Of a stretch of 64,000 bases of DNA, positions 49,996 through 61,213 are shown piece by piece. Where the stretch lies: assembly GCA_963676165.1 (NCBI GenBank), contig OY781043.1, positions 1,550,001-1,614,000 on the forward strand, given 5' to 3'. The notes below the pieces were generated by a model that saw only the letters and a list, made by a program, of their open reading frames with translations, did no database searches and was not told the origin of the DNA. The stretch is from JAQIBY01 sp963676165. Lineage in GTDB: Bacteria > Bacteroidota > Bacteroidia > Bacteroidales > ML635J-15. Every line of letters begins with the position of its first letter. Position 1 is the stretch's first letter. The translations under genes and the position numbers were made by a program.

Positions 49996-52900
49996 TTATT
50001 CTGCTTTGTTTGGATAGTCTGGAGTGTCAGGGATACTTACTGGGTTTTCTTCAAGCTCTTGAAGGATAACTTCAATGGCTTTGTTCAATTGTTCATCTTC
50101 TCCATTGAATTCTTTCCAAGGATCATTAACGACTTCAATGTCAGGTTTAATACCATGACCTTCAATAATGAATTTTGAACCATCAGCAGCAAAATGAGCA
50201 AATTCAGGTTTTCTCATGTCGGCACCATCAATAAATGGTAAACTTCCTCTTATGCCAACAACTCCGCCCCATGTTCTTACACCAATGATTTTACCGAGAT
50301 TATGCTTACGGAATTGATATGGGAATAAATCACCATCAGAGGCTGAATACTGATTTACAAGTAGTACTTTAGGTCCTACATGCATTCCTCTAGGACGAGT
50401 TCCGGGAATGTCAACATTTCGACTTTGTCCCCACATAGACAATTCTCTTCTCAATCTCTCAATTAACATAGGGGAGACGTTTCCACCGCCATTTCCTCTA
50501 TCGTCAATAATTAAAGCTTCTTTGCTTAGTTGAGGATAAAAATATTTGACAAATTCATTCAATCCTTCTGGACCCATGTCCGGAACATGAATGTATCCAA
50601 CTCTTCCGTTGGTTGCTTTGCTTACTTTGTCAATGTTTCCTTGAACCCATTTGTGATAATAAAGTTTTTCCTCATTTTTCACTGGTTCAACAATATACGT
50701 TTCTGCATCTTTTTCACTTGGTGTTTTGTTGACAGAAACAAAGATTTTTTGTCCTGCTTTGCCCAATAGCATTTCATTCAGATTTTTCACATCCTTAGTG
50801 GATTTGCCATTGATCGCGACAATGAAATCACCAGCTTCTACATTCATTCCAATGCGTGTCATCGGAGAAACATAGGCAGGATTCCAATTTTGACCTTCTA
50901 AAAGCTCAGTGATTTTGAAGTATCCACTTTTGTCTTTCGTGAATTTAGCCCCAAGTAATCCGGTGTAAATCTTTTCTGGCATCTCTCTGTCACCTCCATT
51001 AATATAGGCATGACCAACGTTCAATTCGCCAATGAGTTCGCCAATAAGGTAAGTCAAATCGTTTCTGTGGTTGACATATGGTAACAATGCAGCATATTTA
51101 TCACGCATTGCGGTCCATTCCACACCGTGCATGTTAGGATCATAGAAGAAATCACGCATTTGTCTCCATGCTTCATTGTAGATCTGCGCCCATTCCTCTT
51201 GAAGATCAATCCAAATTTTCATGTCAGACATGTCGATTGCATTGTCTAAACTAGGTTTTCCTGATGGGAGATCTGTGACATAATATTTTCCGCCTTTACG
51301 GATAAGCATGTGTTTTTTATCGGCAGATATTTCAAACCCGATGTTGTCGTCAAGATCAACAACTTTTTTCTTTTTGAAATCGAAGTATTTAATGGCAGCA
51401 CCTTTCTTGAATTGATATTGTCCGTAAAACAGTTTACCATCAGCAGACTCCAAACCATAATAGGATGCAGCAGGTACAGGAAGTACTCCAAGGCGGTCAG
51501 ATATTCCGTCTAGGTCAATTTTCAAATCCTTACTTTCAGTTTCTGTCTTGTCTTCTTCCTTAGCATCTGTTTCATCTGATTTGATTTCAACCTCGTCATT
51601 TTCAAATGCTAGAGGGTCTTTGGTGTCTTTGCTTAAAGTAACATAATATATGCGGTGCATGTCGCGGTATGCGTGATTCCATTCTGTTTCGGAATAAATT
51701 GGATTGAAGTCTCTGCGTGATGCGAAAAAGAGTGCTTTACCACATGATGCAAATGCAGGGGAGTGGGAGTTATACCATTCACTGCTAACAGGAGTAGCGG
51801 TTTTGCTTTCTAAACTGTATAAATACACACGACTCATTCGGTTTTCTGCTTCATCACTAAAAGCAATCCATTTGCTATCTGGTGACCATGTGAAATCTCT
51901 TAATTCGCTGAGTTTTGATTTGTGAGCATCTGTTACTTTTTTTGAATCTACATCGATAATTCGTAATCTCAGTTTTTTATCGCTCCAAGCAATCTTTTTT
52001 GAGTCAGGAGACCATTGAAATGCATAAGGGTATGTGTCTTGATTTTTTGTCAATTGAATTGGCTCGTCTTTGCCATCTTTGTCTTGAAGATAAAGTTCAA
52101 ATTCTCCATTCATATCAGACCAAAATGCAATGTATTTTCCATCGGGGCTCCAAGCTGGATTTCTGTCATGTGCACCGCTGCTTTCAGTTATTCGTTTAGT
52201 AATGCCTTCTTTGGCAGGGACAGTGAAAATTTCACCTCTAGCTCCAACGACAACTCGCTTACCGTCAGGAGAAACCGAAACTGCTTGTATGTTTTCGGAA
52301 GCATCTTTAAATGCTGTTCGACGGTTAAGAAAATCTTCCTGAATTTGTATGTTGATGTCTTTTAGTTCTCCTGTTTTTACATTGAATGTGTGCAATTCAC
52401 CAGCACGTTCAAAAATGATATGTTGATTGTCAAAACCAGGGAATTTAATGTCGTATCCACTAAAAGTAGTGAGTTTTTCAATGGATTTGGTTGAGAAATC
52501 ATAGGCAAAAAGGTTCATTGTACGATCTCTGTCTGAGATGAAATAGACTTTATTGCCGATCCACATTGGTTGAATGTCTTGTGCGTCATTTTTAAAGAGA
52601 CGAGTAGTACTATGGTCTTCAAAATTGTGAAGCCAGATGTCATCAGCCATGCCGCCTTTGTAGTATTTCCAGGTTCTGAATTCTCGGAAAACACGATTGT
52701 AAACCATTGCAGTTCCGTCTTCATTCATTGAGCACCAGCTTCCTCGAGGAACTTCAATTTGTTGGTGCATTCCACCATCTACGGGAATTTTAAAGAGTTG
52801 TCCGACAAAGGAGTTGTATGTTATCATTCGACTTCGAATAATTACATATTTCCCGTCAGGTGTCCAACCCAGAACGATGTTGTTTGGACCCATTCTGTCC

Positions 52901-53238
52901 GCGACATCATCACGATTTAAAGTTGCAGTATAACTAATGCGCTTTGGAGTGCCTCCTTCAGCTGGCATTAAATAAACTTCTGTGTTTCCATCGTATTGCG
53001 CAGTAAATGCAATGTGTTTTCCGTCAGGGGAAAACTTTGGAAACATTTCGTATCCTTCATCATTTGTGATTTTTCTTGCTACACCACCAGCAGTTGTGGT
53101 GAGATATAAATCACCTGCATAGGAGAATACAATTTGCTCCCCATGAATGTCGGGAAATCTTAAGAGTTTTGTGTTTTCTGCGGATGCGCTAAAGGCGATT
53201 CCTAAAAGGATGCCAAGAGAGAGTATTACATGTTTCAT
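49996..53238 (-). CDS. Tricorn-like S41 protease, exported
   Basis: A 1080-residue protein with signal peptide ending SASAE. Two beta-propeller regions built of WD40-like PD40 repeats (FPKFSPDGKHIAFTA, NPAWSPDGKYIAFWS) cover about residues 25-560, then a helical C1-like domain, a PDZ domain (about 760-850) and the S41 catalytic domain with LIIDDRGNGGG and the Ser in NQYSASDGDLFPY. Tricorn proteases cut peptides produced by other proteases; here the signal peptide places it in the periplasm or outside. The low-complexity insert with SDETDAKEEDKTETESK near residue 560 links the domains. Confidence 0.92.
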   Translation of the reverse strand: MKHVILSLGILLGIAFSASAENTKLLRFPDIHGEQIVFSYAGDLYLTTTAGGVARKITNDEGYEMFPKFSPDGKHIAFTAQYDGNTEVYLMPAEGGTPKRISYTATLNRDDVADRMGPNNIVLGWTPDGKYVIIRSRMITYNSFVGQLFKIPVDGGMHQQIEVPRGSWCSMNEDGTAMVYNRVFREFRTWKYYKGGMADDIWLHNFEDHSTTRLFKNDAQDIQPMWIGNKVYFISDRDRTMNLFAYDFSTKSIEKLTTFSGYDIKFPGFDNQHIIFERAGELHTFNVKTGELKDINIQIQEDFLNRRTAFKDASENIQAVSVSPDGKRVVVGARGEIFTVPAKEGITKRITESSGAHDRNPAWSPDGKYIAFWSDMNGEFELYLQDKDGKDEPIQLTKNQDTYPYAFQWSPDSKKIAWSDKKLRLRIIDVDSKKVTDAHKSKLSELRDFTWSPDSKWIAFSDEAENRMSRVYLYSLESKTATPVSSEWYNSHSPAFASCGKALFFASRRDFNPIYSETEWNHAYRDMHRIYYVTLSKDTKDPLAFENDEVEIKSDETDAKEEDKTETESKDLKIDLDGISDRLGVLPVPAASYYGLESADGKLFYGQYQFKKGAAIKYFDFKKKKVVDLDDNIGFEISADKKHMLIRKGGKYYVTDLPSGKPSLDNAIDMSDMKIWIDLQEEWAQIYNEAWRQMRDFFYDPNMHGVEWTAMRDKYAALLPYVNHRNDLTYLIGELIGELNVGHAYINGGDREMPEKIYTGLLGAKFTKDKSGYFKITELLEGQNWNPAYVSPMTRIGMNVEAGDFIVAINGKSTKDVKNLNEMLLGKAGQKIFVSVNKTPSEKDAETYIVEPVKNEEKLYYHKWVQGNIDKVSKATNGRVGYIHVPDMGPEGLNEFVKYFYPQLSKEALIIDDRGNGGGNVSPMLIERLRRELSMWGQSRNVDIPGTRPRGMHVGPKVLLVNQYSASDGDLFPYQFRKHNLGKIIGVRTWGGVVGIRGSLPFIDGADMRKPEFAHFAADGSKFIIEGHGIKPDIEVVNDPWKEFNGEDEQLNKAIEVILQELEENPVSIPDTPDYPNKAE

Positions 53239-53348
53239 ACCTGTTTGATTTGATTTTAGAGCTTTAAATTACAAAAAAAAGCATCTTAAACCAAGTACGT
53301 TAACAGTTTGTATCGTATATTTTAACACAATAGTAGCAAGTAGGTTCA

Positions 53349-53381
53349 TAAAAAAAGCGGAAGCAATGCCTCCGCTTTTCG
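53349..53381 (-). terminator. Terminator after PPDK
   Basis: AAAAGCGGAAGC and GCCTCCGCTTTT pair over 12 bases; the A-C mismatch on the plus strand becomes a T-G pair on the minus strand, and further T residues follow there. It lies about 20 bases past the PPDK stop. Confidence 0.85.
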
Positions 53382-53400
53382 ATATATTTCAGTGATCTAC

Positions 53401-56124
53401 TTATTTTACATTTGCTTGTGCAGCTGCTAAGCGAGCGATTGGTACGCGGAAAGGTGAACAAGAAACATAGTTCATTCCTACGTTGTCGCAGAATTCAACA
53501 GATGAAGGTTCTCCACCATGTTCTCCACAAATACCTACTTTAAGGTTTGGATTTGCAGCGCGGCCTTTTTCAGTTCCCATTTGAACAAGTTGTCCAACAC
53601 CTGTTTGATCAAGTACTTGGAAAGGATCATTTTTGAGAAGTCCTTTTTCAATGTAGATTGGGAGGAATTTAGCAGCGTCATCACGGCTATAACCGAAAGT
53701 CATCTGGGTAAGGTCATTGGTTCCGAATGAGAAGAATTCAGCAACTTCAGCAACTTCATTTGCAGTTAATGCAGCACGTGGAATTTCAATCATTGTACCA
53801 ACGAGGTATTCAACTTCGATTCCTTTTTCTGCAAATACTTCAGAAGCAACACGACGGATGATTTCTTCTTGCATTTTTAATTCTTTCACAGTACCTACGA
53901 GTGGAACCATGATTTCAGGTTTAGGATCCAAACCTTTATTTTTCAAATTACAAGCAGCTTCAATAATTGCGCGAGCTTGCATTTCAGTAATTTCTGGGTA
54001 AGTGTTTCCTAGGCGGCAACCACGGTGTCCTAGCATTGGGTTGATTTCGTGAAGTGATTCAACTTTTGCTTTGATTTCTTCAACTGGCATGTTAAGTTCT
54101 TTTGCCATTTCAAGTTGTGATTTTTCATCGTTTGGAGTAAACTCATGCAAAGGTGGATCGAGCAGACGGATAGTTACACCGTAACCGTTCATTGCTTCAA
54201 GAATTCCTTCGAAATCTCCACGTTGCATAGGGAGGAGTTTTGCAAGAGCAGCTTTACGACCTTCAACATTTTCAGCAAGAATCATTTCACGAACAGCGAT
54301 AATTCTTTCACCTTCGAAGAACATGTGCTCTGTACGGCAAAGACCAATTCCTTGAGCTCCAAATTCGCGTGCTATTTGAGCATCTTTTGGAGTGTCAGCA
54401 TTGGTTCTAACATACATTCTTGTGTATTTATCAGCAAGTTTCATGATGCGACCAAAGTCACCATCAAGTGAAGGAGTCATTGTTGGAACTTGTCCTTCAT
54501 AAACTTGACCAGTAGTACCGTTTAGAGAAATCCATTCTCCTTCTTTAAACTCTTTACCATTGATTGCAAGTACATTGTTGATAACGCGGATACCAGCTCC
54601 ACTAGAAACACAACATTTACCCATTCCACGAGCAACAACAGCAGCGTGAGAAGTCATACCACCACGTTCAGTAAGAATACCTTGAGCAGCGTACATACCT
54701 TTCAAATCTTCAGGTGATGTTTCACGACGAACGAGGATTACTTTTTCTTCTGGATTGTTACTTACGATTTCTTCTGCTTTGTCAGCAGAGAAAACAACTT
54801 TACCAGTAGCAGCTCCTGGCGATGCAGGCAGTCCTTGTGTTAAAACGTTAGCAGCTTCAATTCCTTCTTTACTGAAAACAGGGTGGAGGAGTTCGTCAAG
54901 TTTGTTAGGATCTTGGCGGAGAAGTGCAGTTTTTTCGTCAATTAAACCTTCGTCAAGCATGTCAACAGCCATTTTTACCATTGCAGCACCTGTACGTTTA
55001 CCATTACGAGTTTGGAGCATCCATAATTTACCATCTTGGATAGTAAATTCAAGATCTTGCATGTCGTGATAGTGGTTTTCAAGTTTTTTCTGAATGTCAT
55101 TCAATTCAGCAAAGATAGAAGGCATGGTTTCTTCCAAAGATGGGAATTTTGCAGCACGTTCTTCTTCAGAGATACCAGCACGTTTAGCCCAACGTTTTGA
55201 ACCTTCAAGTGTGATTTCCTGAGGAGTACGAACACCAGCAACAACATCTTCACCTTGAGCGTTGATCAAATACTCACCATTAAAAATATTTTCACCAGTT
55301 GCAGCATCACGAGAGAAAGCTACACCAGTTGCAGAGTTTTCACCCATGTTACCATAAACCATTGCTTGAACGTTTACAGCAGTTCCCCAGTCTCCTGGAA
55401 TTTGCTCCATTCTTCTGTAAAGGATAGCGCGTGGAGTGTTCCATGAATCAAATACAGCACAAACAGCACCCCAAAGTTGTTCCCATGGATCAGTAGGGAA
55501 ATCCATGCCAGCATATTCACGAACTACTTTTTTGTATGATTCAACAACACTTTTCAAGTCTTCAACAGACATGTCAGCATCTGAAGCATAATTATTGTCT
55601 TCTTTAATTTTGTCAAGAACAAGTTCAAAAGGATCTTCTTCGTTTTCTCTTGCTTCAACTCCCATAACAACGTTTCCATACATATGTATAAAACGACGAT
55701 ATGAATCATAAGCAAATTTCTCATTACCTGATTTTTCAGCAACAATTTTTACAGTATCGTCGTTGAGACCAAGGTTTAATACAGTGTCCATCATACCTGG
55801 CATAGAAACTCTAGCACCAGATCTTACAGACATGAGAGCAGGAAAAGCTTCTCCTTTTGATCCAAATTTTGTCCCCATTGTTTTTTCAACGAGTGCCATT
55901 GCTGCTTCAACTTCTTCTTTCAATAATGCAATGACTTTTTCTTTTCCAATTTCGTTGTACTCAGTACAAACATCTGTTGTAATGGTGAATCCTGGAGGAA
56001 CTGGAATTCCAACGAGGTTCATTTCTGCGAGATTCGCACCTTTACCTCCTAAAAGGTTCTTCATATTAGCGCGACCTTCTGCTTTTTTGTCACCAAATGT
56101 GTAAACACGTTTTACATCTGCCAT
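53401..56124 (-). CDS. ppdK: Pyruvate, phosphate dikinase
   Basis: A 907-residue enzyme that interconverts pyruvate, ATP and phosphate with PEP, AMP and PPi. The N-terminal nucleotide domain begins KNLLGGKGANLAEM; the phosphohistidine domain has TERGGMTSHAAVVARGMGKCC with the catalytic His; the C-terminal PEP/pyruvate barrel has GIGLCRTEHMFF, GTNDLTQMTFGYSRDD and the CGEHGGEPSSVEF motif with a Cys. It is of normal length. In anaerobes it can work as a PPi-linked glycolytic step or in gluconeogenesis. It is transcribed alone and ends with a terminator. Confidence 0.95.
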   Translation of the reverse strand: MADVKRVYTFGDKKAEGRANMKNLLGGKGANLAEMNLVGIPVPPGFTITTDVCTEYNEIGKEKVIALLKEEVEAAMALVEKTMGTKFGSKGEAFPALMSVRSGARVSMPGMMDTVLNLGLNDDTVKIVAEKSGNEKFAYDSYRRFIHMYGNVVMGVEARENEEDPFELVLDKIKEDNNYASDADMSVEDLKSVVESYKKVVREYAGMDFPTDPWEQLWGAVCAVFDSWNTPRAILYRRMEQIPGDWGTAVNVQAMVYGNMGENSATGVAFSRDAATGENIFNGEYLINAQGEDVVAGVRTPQEITLEGSKRWAKRAGISEEERAAKFPSLEETMPSIFAELNDIQKKLENHYHDMQDLEFTIQDGKLWMLQTRNGKRTGAAMVKMAVDMLDEGLIDEKTALLRQDPNKLDELLHPVFSKEGIEAANVLTQGLPASPGAATGKVVFSADKAEEIVSNNPEEKVILVRRETSPEDLKGMYAAQGILTERGGMTSHAAVVARGMGKCCVSSGAGIRVINNVLAINGKEFKEGEWISLNGTTGQVYEGQVPTMTPSLDGDFGRIMKLADKYTRMYVRTNADTPKDAQIAREFGAQGIGLCRTEHMFFEGERIIAVREMILAENVEGRKAALAKLLPMQRGDFEGILEAMNGYGVTIRLLDPPLHEFTPNDEKSQLEMAKELNMPVEEIKAKVESLHEINPMLGHRGCRLGNTYPEITEMQARAIIEAACNLKNKGLDPKPEIMVPLVGTVKELKMQEEIIRRVASEVFAEKGIEVEYLVGTMIEIPRAALTANEVAEVAEFFSFGTNDLTQMTFGYSRDDAAKFLPIYIEKGLLKNDPFQVLDQTGVGQLVQMGTEKGRAANPNLKVGICGEHGGEPSSVEFCDNVGMNYVSCSPFRVPIARLAAAQANVK

Positions 56125-56374
56125 GTGTTTGTTCTTTTATTTGTTAATAAATTGATAGTTAACTAATTAAAAATATTTTCCGAAATGAGTCTCAAAAATA
56201 ATGAAAATAAATTAATCTCAATCATGTTTCAAAGAATACTTAAATATTTGATAAGATTGTGTTTAAATTAAGAGGGTTTGCTTAAGGTGTTTGATTATTT
56301 TGTATTTTTACACAAATCAGGCAACTTTATTGGATGAAAACCGTCCGATAAACACAGATGTAATAAGGAAAGCT

Positions 56375-59300
56375 ATGAAAAGAATACTACTCAGTTTGTT
56401 TGTTGGGTTAACTATGTTCTCAACGGTTAATGCACAAGCGATTGATTTAAGTACAGATTCGGAAAATCCGACAAGTATTATACCCAATACAAATGTACAT
56501 TTTCAATCATTTCAATTAAATCCTCTAAGCAATCAAACGCTACCAAATCCTGTCGGGATGAGAGAATATCACAATCAGAATTATTATTTCAGTTTTGTGA
56601 TGCCGGAGAATAAGGATGTGAAGGTCTTTATGCAATTTCCAGAATCTCTTGATGCAGAAATGATTGCTTATACTTATGCGAGTGGGGTTTATTTACCAAT
56701 GGATATGTCATACATGACATCAAGTCCCTCCATGTTTACAATTAATCAGCTTGAAATAGAATCTGGAACGACTGTGATTGTTCGTTTAGTCTTTTCAGAA
56801 GATGCAACAGGAGAAACCATACAGTTGGCATTAAAGAAGGAAGAATCCGTCGTTGAACCAAAGGCTATTCTCGTAGATAATGGAGTGTATACACCTCAAG
56901 AGCTTGTGGAAGATATTCTTGTTACTGGCTGTTTGCAGGCTTTTAATGTAACCTATAATGGTGATCCTATTAGTATTGGATATTTTATGGGGAATATTGG
57001 CTCATCCGGATTTGATGAAGGTATAATTCTTTCATCCGGAGCAGCAACTGATGCAGAAGGACCAGATATTTCTACATCCACAGGTTCATCAACAACAGGT
57101 GAGTCTGATCCTGATTTGGTTGCTTTGAATCCTGGTTTTACCATCAATGATGCTGCCGTATTGGAATTCGACTTTATTCCCGCATCTGATGAATTAGTCT
57201 TCGATTTTATTTTTGGATCTGAAGAGTTTCATGAGTTTGCGAACTCCTCATACAACGATGTGTTTGGATTTTTCTTGTCAGGACCTGGAATTTCTGGACC
57301 ATACTCCAATAACGCAATTAACATTGCTTTATTACCAAATGGTGACCCTGTAACTATTGATGATACTTATAATAATTCAGCTTATTATGTTGGTTCTACT
57401 GATATGAACACCTCATTGGAGGCATACAATGGAGACATTGAATACGATGGAGCTACTATCCCTTTAACTGCAACTGCAACTGTTCAGGCATGTGAAACTT
57501 ATCACATTAAACTTGCGATTGGTGATGCTGGTGATAGTTCTTATGATTCTGGAGTGTTTCTAAAAGCTGGATCATTTACATCTGGTGCAACCTTTACAAC
57601 CATGGCATTTAATCCTTGGTATTCAACTGATGACGTGTATGAAGGGTGTCAAACTTATTTGGTTTTTACTCGATTGGATTCTACTGAAATTGATGAACCA
57701 TTGATAGTGCCTTTGGAAATTTTGGGTTCAGCAACTATGGGGACCGATTACAATGCTTTGCCTGATACATTTTATATTTCTGCAAATCAAATGGAAGATA
57801 CTTTGATGATTACAGCATATGAAGATGGACTTGTTGAAGGAACCGAAACCATTACTTTTACATTTGATGATGGTTGCCCTTGTGATACCGGAAGTATGAC
57901 AATTTCAATTGATATCATGGAAGAAATTGAGTGGGAGCCAACATTGTCAAATTCAGGACCTATATGTTTAGGCGAAACGGCAACAATTACATTGAACCTC
58001 CCTGCTGGTATTGATTTTGCAATAGCAGATTGGGAGTGGTTTGATGGATCTACAGGTTATACTGTCGATGTGACGCCTACTGCCACAGAAGAGTTCGTAT
58101 TAGAATGGTCTCATCCTTGTGAAACTTTTGATGTGACAACTACAGTTACCGTTGTCCCTCTTCCAGATATTGATTTGGGCCCAGATTTTTCAATTGCGGG
58201 TTATGATACGCCGCTTGACGCAGGTATGGCTGCTGGAAATACTGGATATTGGGAAATCGTTAGTGGTCCGGGAACTGGTGTCTTTGATGATGAAAATGTA
58301 TCTGCAACAAATTTAACTGTTGATGCCCTAGGAACCTATGAGGTGGTGTGGCATGAAATTAGTTTGCCTCCAGATTGTATGAATTCAGATACTGTATTAA
58401 TTGAATTTTACCATGTGCCTACAGCTGATTTTACCATAACTCCAATTAACTGTTATGGTGAGGAAATTACAGTTGCATTTGTCGGTGAAGCTTACGATTG
58501 GGCTGTGTTTACCTGGGATTTTGATGGCGCTATTATTATTAGCGGTACAGACCAAGGTCCTTATGTTATCACTTATGATACTCCAGGCTTACACGAAATC
58601 TCACTTACTGTAGATGAAGTCGGTTATATTGTAAGTGAAACCAATTCTATTTTAGTACCTTCTCTGTTGGAACACAGTTTGACCACAGAGGATGATCCGT
58701 GTTTTAATTCTTGTGGAGGGTCTGCTGAAGTCTTGGTTACAGGCGGAACAATGCCTTATTCATATTCATGGACAGGTGGTTTAAGTACTGTCCAGAATTT
58801 ATGCGCAGGTAATTATGGTTTAACTGTAACAGATGCCAATGGTTGTACAACAGTTGAGCCTTTTACAATCAATCAGCCAACGGAATTAGTTTATGACACT
58901 ACTTATAATCATGTGGATTGTTATGGAAATACTACCGGAAACGCACAGATAAATGTGTCAGGAGGAACTCCTCCATACATCTATGTATGGTCAAATGGTT
59001 CATCTAGCTCTGAAATTGTAAATATTCCGGCTGGCATGTATAGTGTAACTGTTTATGACAGTAATGGATGTTGGGTGACAGAGTCTTTTCAAATTACTCA
59101 ACCAGATCCACTTTTAGTGTCTTTTGTTGAAAATATGGCAATCTGTGAAGGTCAGGTTGTGAATTTAATGGCAACTCCTGTAGGAGGAACAGCTCCTTAT
59201 ACAATTTATTGGAGTGAAGGAGGTGCATACATTGCAGGTCCAGAGGTTCAGGCAATGTCGCCAGATGAAACCACTGTGTATAGTGTGTATGTTGAGGATG

Positions 59301-61102
59301 CACACGGATGTACTTCTCCTGTTGAGGATATGACTTTGACGATTAGTCCAACCATGAGTCTTGATCTAATTGTTGACGACAATTCATGTAATGCTGCTTG
59401 CAATGGCAGAGCTGAGCTTTTTGTGACAGGTGGTATTCCTCCGTTTGATTTCTCATGGGCTTCAGATAATCGAATAATGGATGATCTTTGTTCTGGTTTG
59501 TATGATGTGTCAATCGTCGATCAAATAGGATGTTCAACCGATACAGTTTTCTTTGTTGATGAACCAACTCCGGTTATTTTTGAAATATTTACTGAAGCGG
59601 CATCATGTCCTGGAATTGAAGATGGCTTGGCTTATGTTGAAGCTGCTGGTGGAACTCCTCCTTATAGCTATATTTGGGGAAATGGTTCAACCAATGATAG
59701 TATTTTTGTTGCTGGAGGTTCGTATGGATTAACGATTACCGATGCAAAAGGTTGTCGTGAGGAAGCTATGGTGATTGTAGATGCACCACAAGCAATGCAA
59801 ATAATTGCAGATGCGATACCTACACTTTGTATTGGAGGTTCTGCAACGCTTGGTGCTGAGGTGATGGGAGGAACAGATCCTTATTCTTACAATTGGGCTG
59901 GTGACGATGGAACCTTTGGTAATGATCATGTTTTTACAGTGTCCCCAATTGAAGATGAAAATTATTATTTGACAATCACTGATGATAATGGTTGTGAGGC
60001 GTACCATGAATTTACTGTACATGTCAGACCACCTTTGCAAATCAATTCTGTGACTATCAATCAAGATACGGTATGTGAAAATGCCCCTGTGCGATTATTT
60101 GTTGATGCAGAGGGAGGTAACGGAGGTCCTTATACACTAACGTTACAGGATGGACAAGTTATACCTTCACCATTTACAATTTATCCGCAAGAATCACAAA
60201 TGTGGTATATTACGCTTACAGATGAATGCGAAACTCCTGCTGTGACAGATTCTATCTATATTCCAGTGTGGCCTATTCCGGATAATAATTTTGTGTCTGA
60301 TGTGGTGGAGGGTTGTCCTCCATTAACAGTGACGTTTAATGAGCTGAATACTAACAGTGGAAATTTATATCAATGGGCATTTGGAAATGAACGTTTTGGT
60401 TTCGGACATAATACGACGCATACATATGGAGAGTCTGGATTGTATAGTGTGAGTTTAACAATTACGAATCAGTTTGGATGTGAATCAACTCAAACTATTC
60501 AAAATATGATAGAAGTGTATCCTCAGCCATATGTTGATTTTGTTTCAAGTCCTATCGAAGCAAATATTCTGAATCCTCAAATTCGCTTTACTGGAATTTC
60601 AGAAAATGCAGATAGCTTATTTTGGTATTTTGGCGATGGGGATTCTGCAATCTGGCAGACAAGTGATCCTGTTCACTTTTATCCTGCAAAAGGCGAGTAT
60701 GGTGTGACCTTAATTGGAGAAAATTCTTACGGTTGTACAGATACTGCATTTAAGTTTATTCGAATTATTGATGAGCCGACATTCTGGGCTCCAAATGCAT
60801 TTACACCAAACGGTGATGGTGAAAACGATTGTTTCAGATTATGTGGAAGTAGCATTGATCCTAACGAGTTCTATCTCTCAATTTACAACAGGTGGGGCGA
60901 AATGGTTTATGAAACAGATGTCTATGATTCCGATGCTGAGTGTGATCAATGTGGTGAGGGATCATGGGACGGAACCTATTTTGGGACAAGAGCCAGAGGC
61001 GATGAATATCTAGCTCCAGCAATCTATACATGGTATGTTAAATACAAAGATTACTTCGGAAATTGGCATGAATATACTGGATATGTTCGTCTCGCGAGGT
61101 AA
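56375..61102 (+). CDS. Giant surface protein: choice-of-anchor L, SprB repeats, PKD, T9SS type B
   Basis: A 1575-residue surface protein. The start at 56375 gives the signal peptide MKRILLSLFVGLTMFSTVNAQ. A beta region is followed by a choice-of-anchor L domain (about 56880-57590: SSGFDEGIILSSGA, FIFGSEEFHEFA, LKAGSF), a Calx-beta-like part, then several SprB-type repeats (about 58690-60000: GGTPPYIYVWSNGSSSSEI, PAGMYSVTVYDSNGC), two PKD-like domains (about 60290-60780), and the type B sorting domain (60779-61102: FTPNGDGENDCFRLCG, WDGTY, VRLAR). It should be exported by T9SS and act in adhesion or gliding. A CxxC pair precedes WDGTY. Confidence 0.9.
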   Translation: MKRILLSLFVGLTMFSTVNAQAIDLSTDSENPTSIIPNTNVHFQSFQLNPLSNQTLPNPVGMREYHNQNYYFSFVMPENKDVKVFMQFPESLDAEMIAYTYASGVYLPMDMSYMTSSPSMFTINQLEIESGTTVIVRLVFSEDATGETIQLALKKEESVVEPKAILVDNGVYTPQELVEDILVTGCLQAFNVTYNGDPISIGYFMGNIGSSGFDEGIILSSGAATDAEGPDISTSTGSSTTGESDPDLVALNPGFTINDAAVLEFDFIPASDELVFDFIFGSEEFHEFANSSYNDVFGFFLSGPGISGPYSNNAINIALLPNGDPVTIDDTYNNSAYYVGSTDMNTSLEAYNGDIEYDGATIPLTATATVQACETYHIKLAIGDAGDSSYDSGVFLKAGSFTSGATFTTMAFNPWYSTDDVYEGCQTYLVFTRLDSTEIDEPLIVPLEILGSATMGTDYNALPDTFYISANQMEDTLMITAYEDGLVEGTETITFTFDDGCPCDTGSMTISIDIMEEIEWEPTLSNSGPICLGETATITLNLPAGIDFAIADWEWFDGSTGYTVDVTPTATEEFVLEWSHPCETFDVTTTVTVVPLPDIDLGPDFSIAGYDTPLDAGMAAGNTGYWEIVSGPGTGVFDDENVSATNLTVDALGTYEVVWHEISLPPDCMNSDTVLIEFYHVPTADFTITPINCYGEEITVAFVGEAYDWAVFTWDFDGAIIISGTDQGPYVITYDTPGLHEISLTVDEVGYIVSETNSILVPSLLEHSLTTEDDPCFNSCGGSAEVLVTGGTMPYSYSWTGGLSTVQNLCAGNYGLTVTDANGCTTVEPFTINQPTELVYDTTYNHVDCYGNTTGNAQINVSGGTPPYIYVWSNGSSSSEIVNIPAGMYSVTVYDSNGCWVTESFQITQPDPLLVSFVENMAICEGQVVNLMATPVGGTAPYTIYWSEGGAYIAGPEVQAMSPDETTVYSVYVEDAHGCTSPVEDMTLTISPTMSLDLIVDDNSCNAACNGRAELFVTGGIPPFDFSWASDNRIMDDLCSGLYDVSIVDQIGCSTDTVFFVDEPTPVIFEIFTEAASCPGIEDGLAYVEAAGGTPPYSYIWGNGSTNDSIFVAGGSYGLTITDAKGCREEAMVIVDAPQAMQIIADAIPTLCIGGSATLGAEVMGGTDPYSYNWAGDDGTFGNDHVFTVSPIEDENYYLTITDDNGCEAYHEFTVHVRPPLQINSVTINQDTVCENAPVRLFVDAEGGNGGPYTLTLQDGQVIPSPFTIYPQESQMWYITLTDECETPAVTDSIYIPVWPIPDNNFVSDVVEGCPPLTVTFNELNTNSGNLYQWAFGNERFGFGHNTTHTYGESGLYSVSLTITNQFGCESTQTIQNMIEVYPQPYVDFVSSPIEANILNPQIRFTGISENADSLFWYFGDGDSAIWQTSDPVHFYPAKGEYGVTLIGENSYGCTDTAFKFIRIIDEPTFWAPNAFTPNGDGENDCFRLCGSSIDPNEFYLSIYNRWGEMVYETDVYDSDAECDQCGEGSWDGTYFGTRARGDEYLAPAIYTWYVKYKDYFGNWHEYTGYVRLAR

Positions 61103-61213
61103 ACGATTGAACAACATATTGATGAATTTTTCTCTTAATTTGAAGGATTTTTCAAAAAAAATGAGAAATTTGTACGAAGATTAGGAGAAAACAGGCTTAA
61201 TAGAGGAAATTAT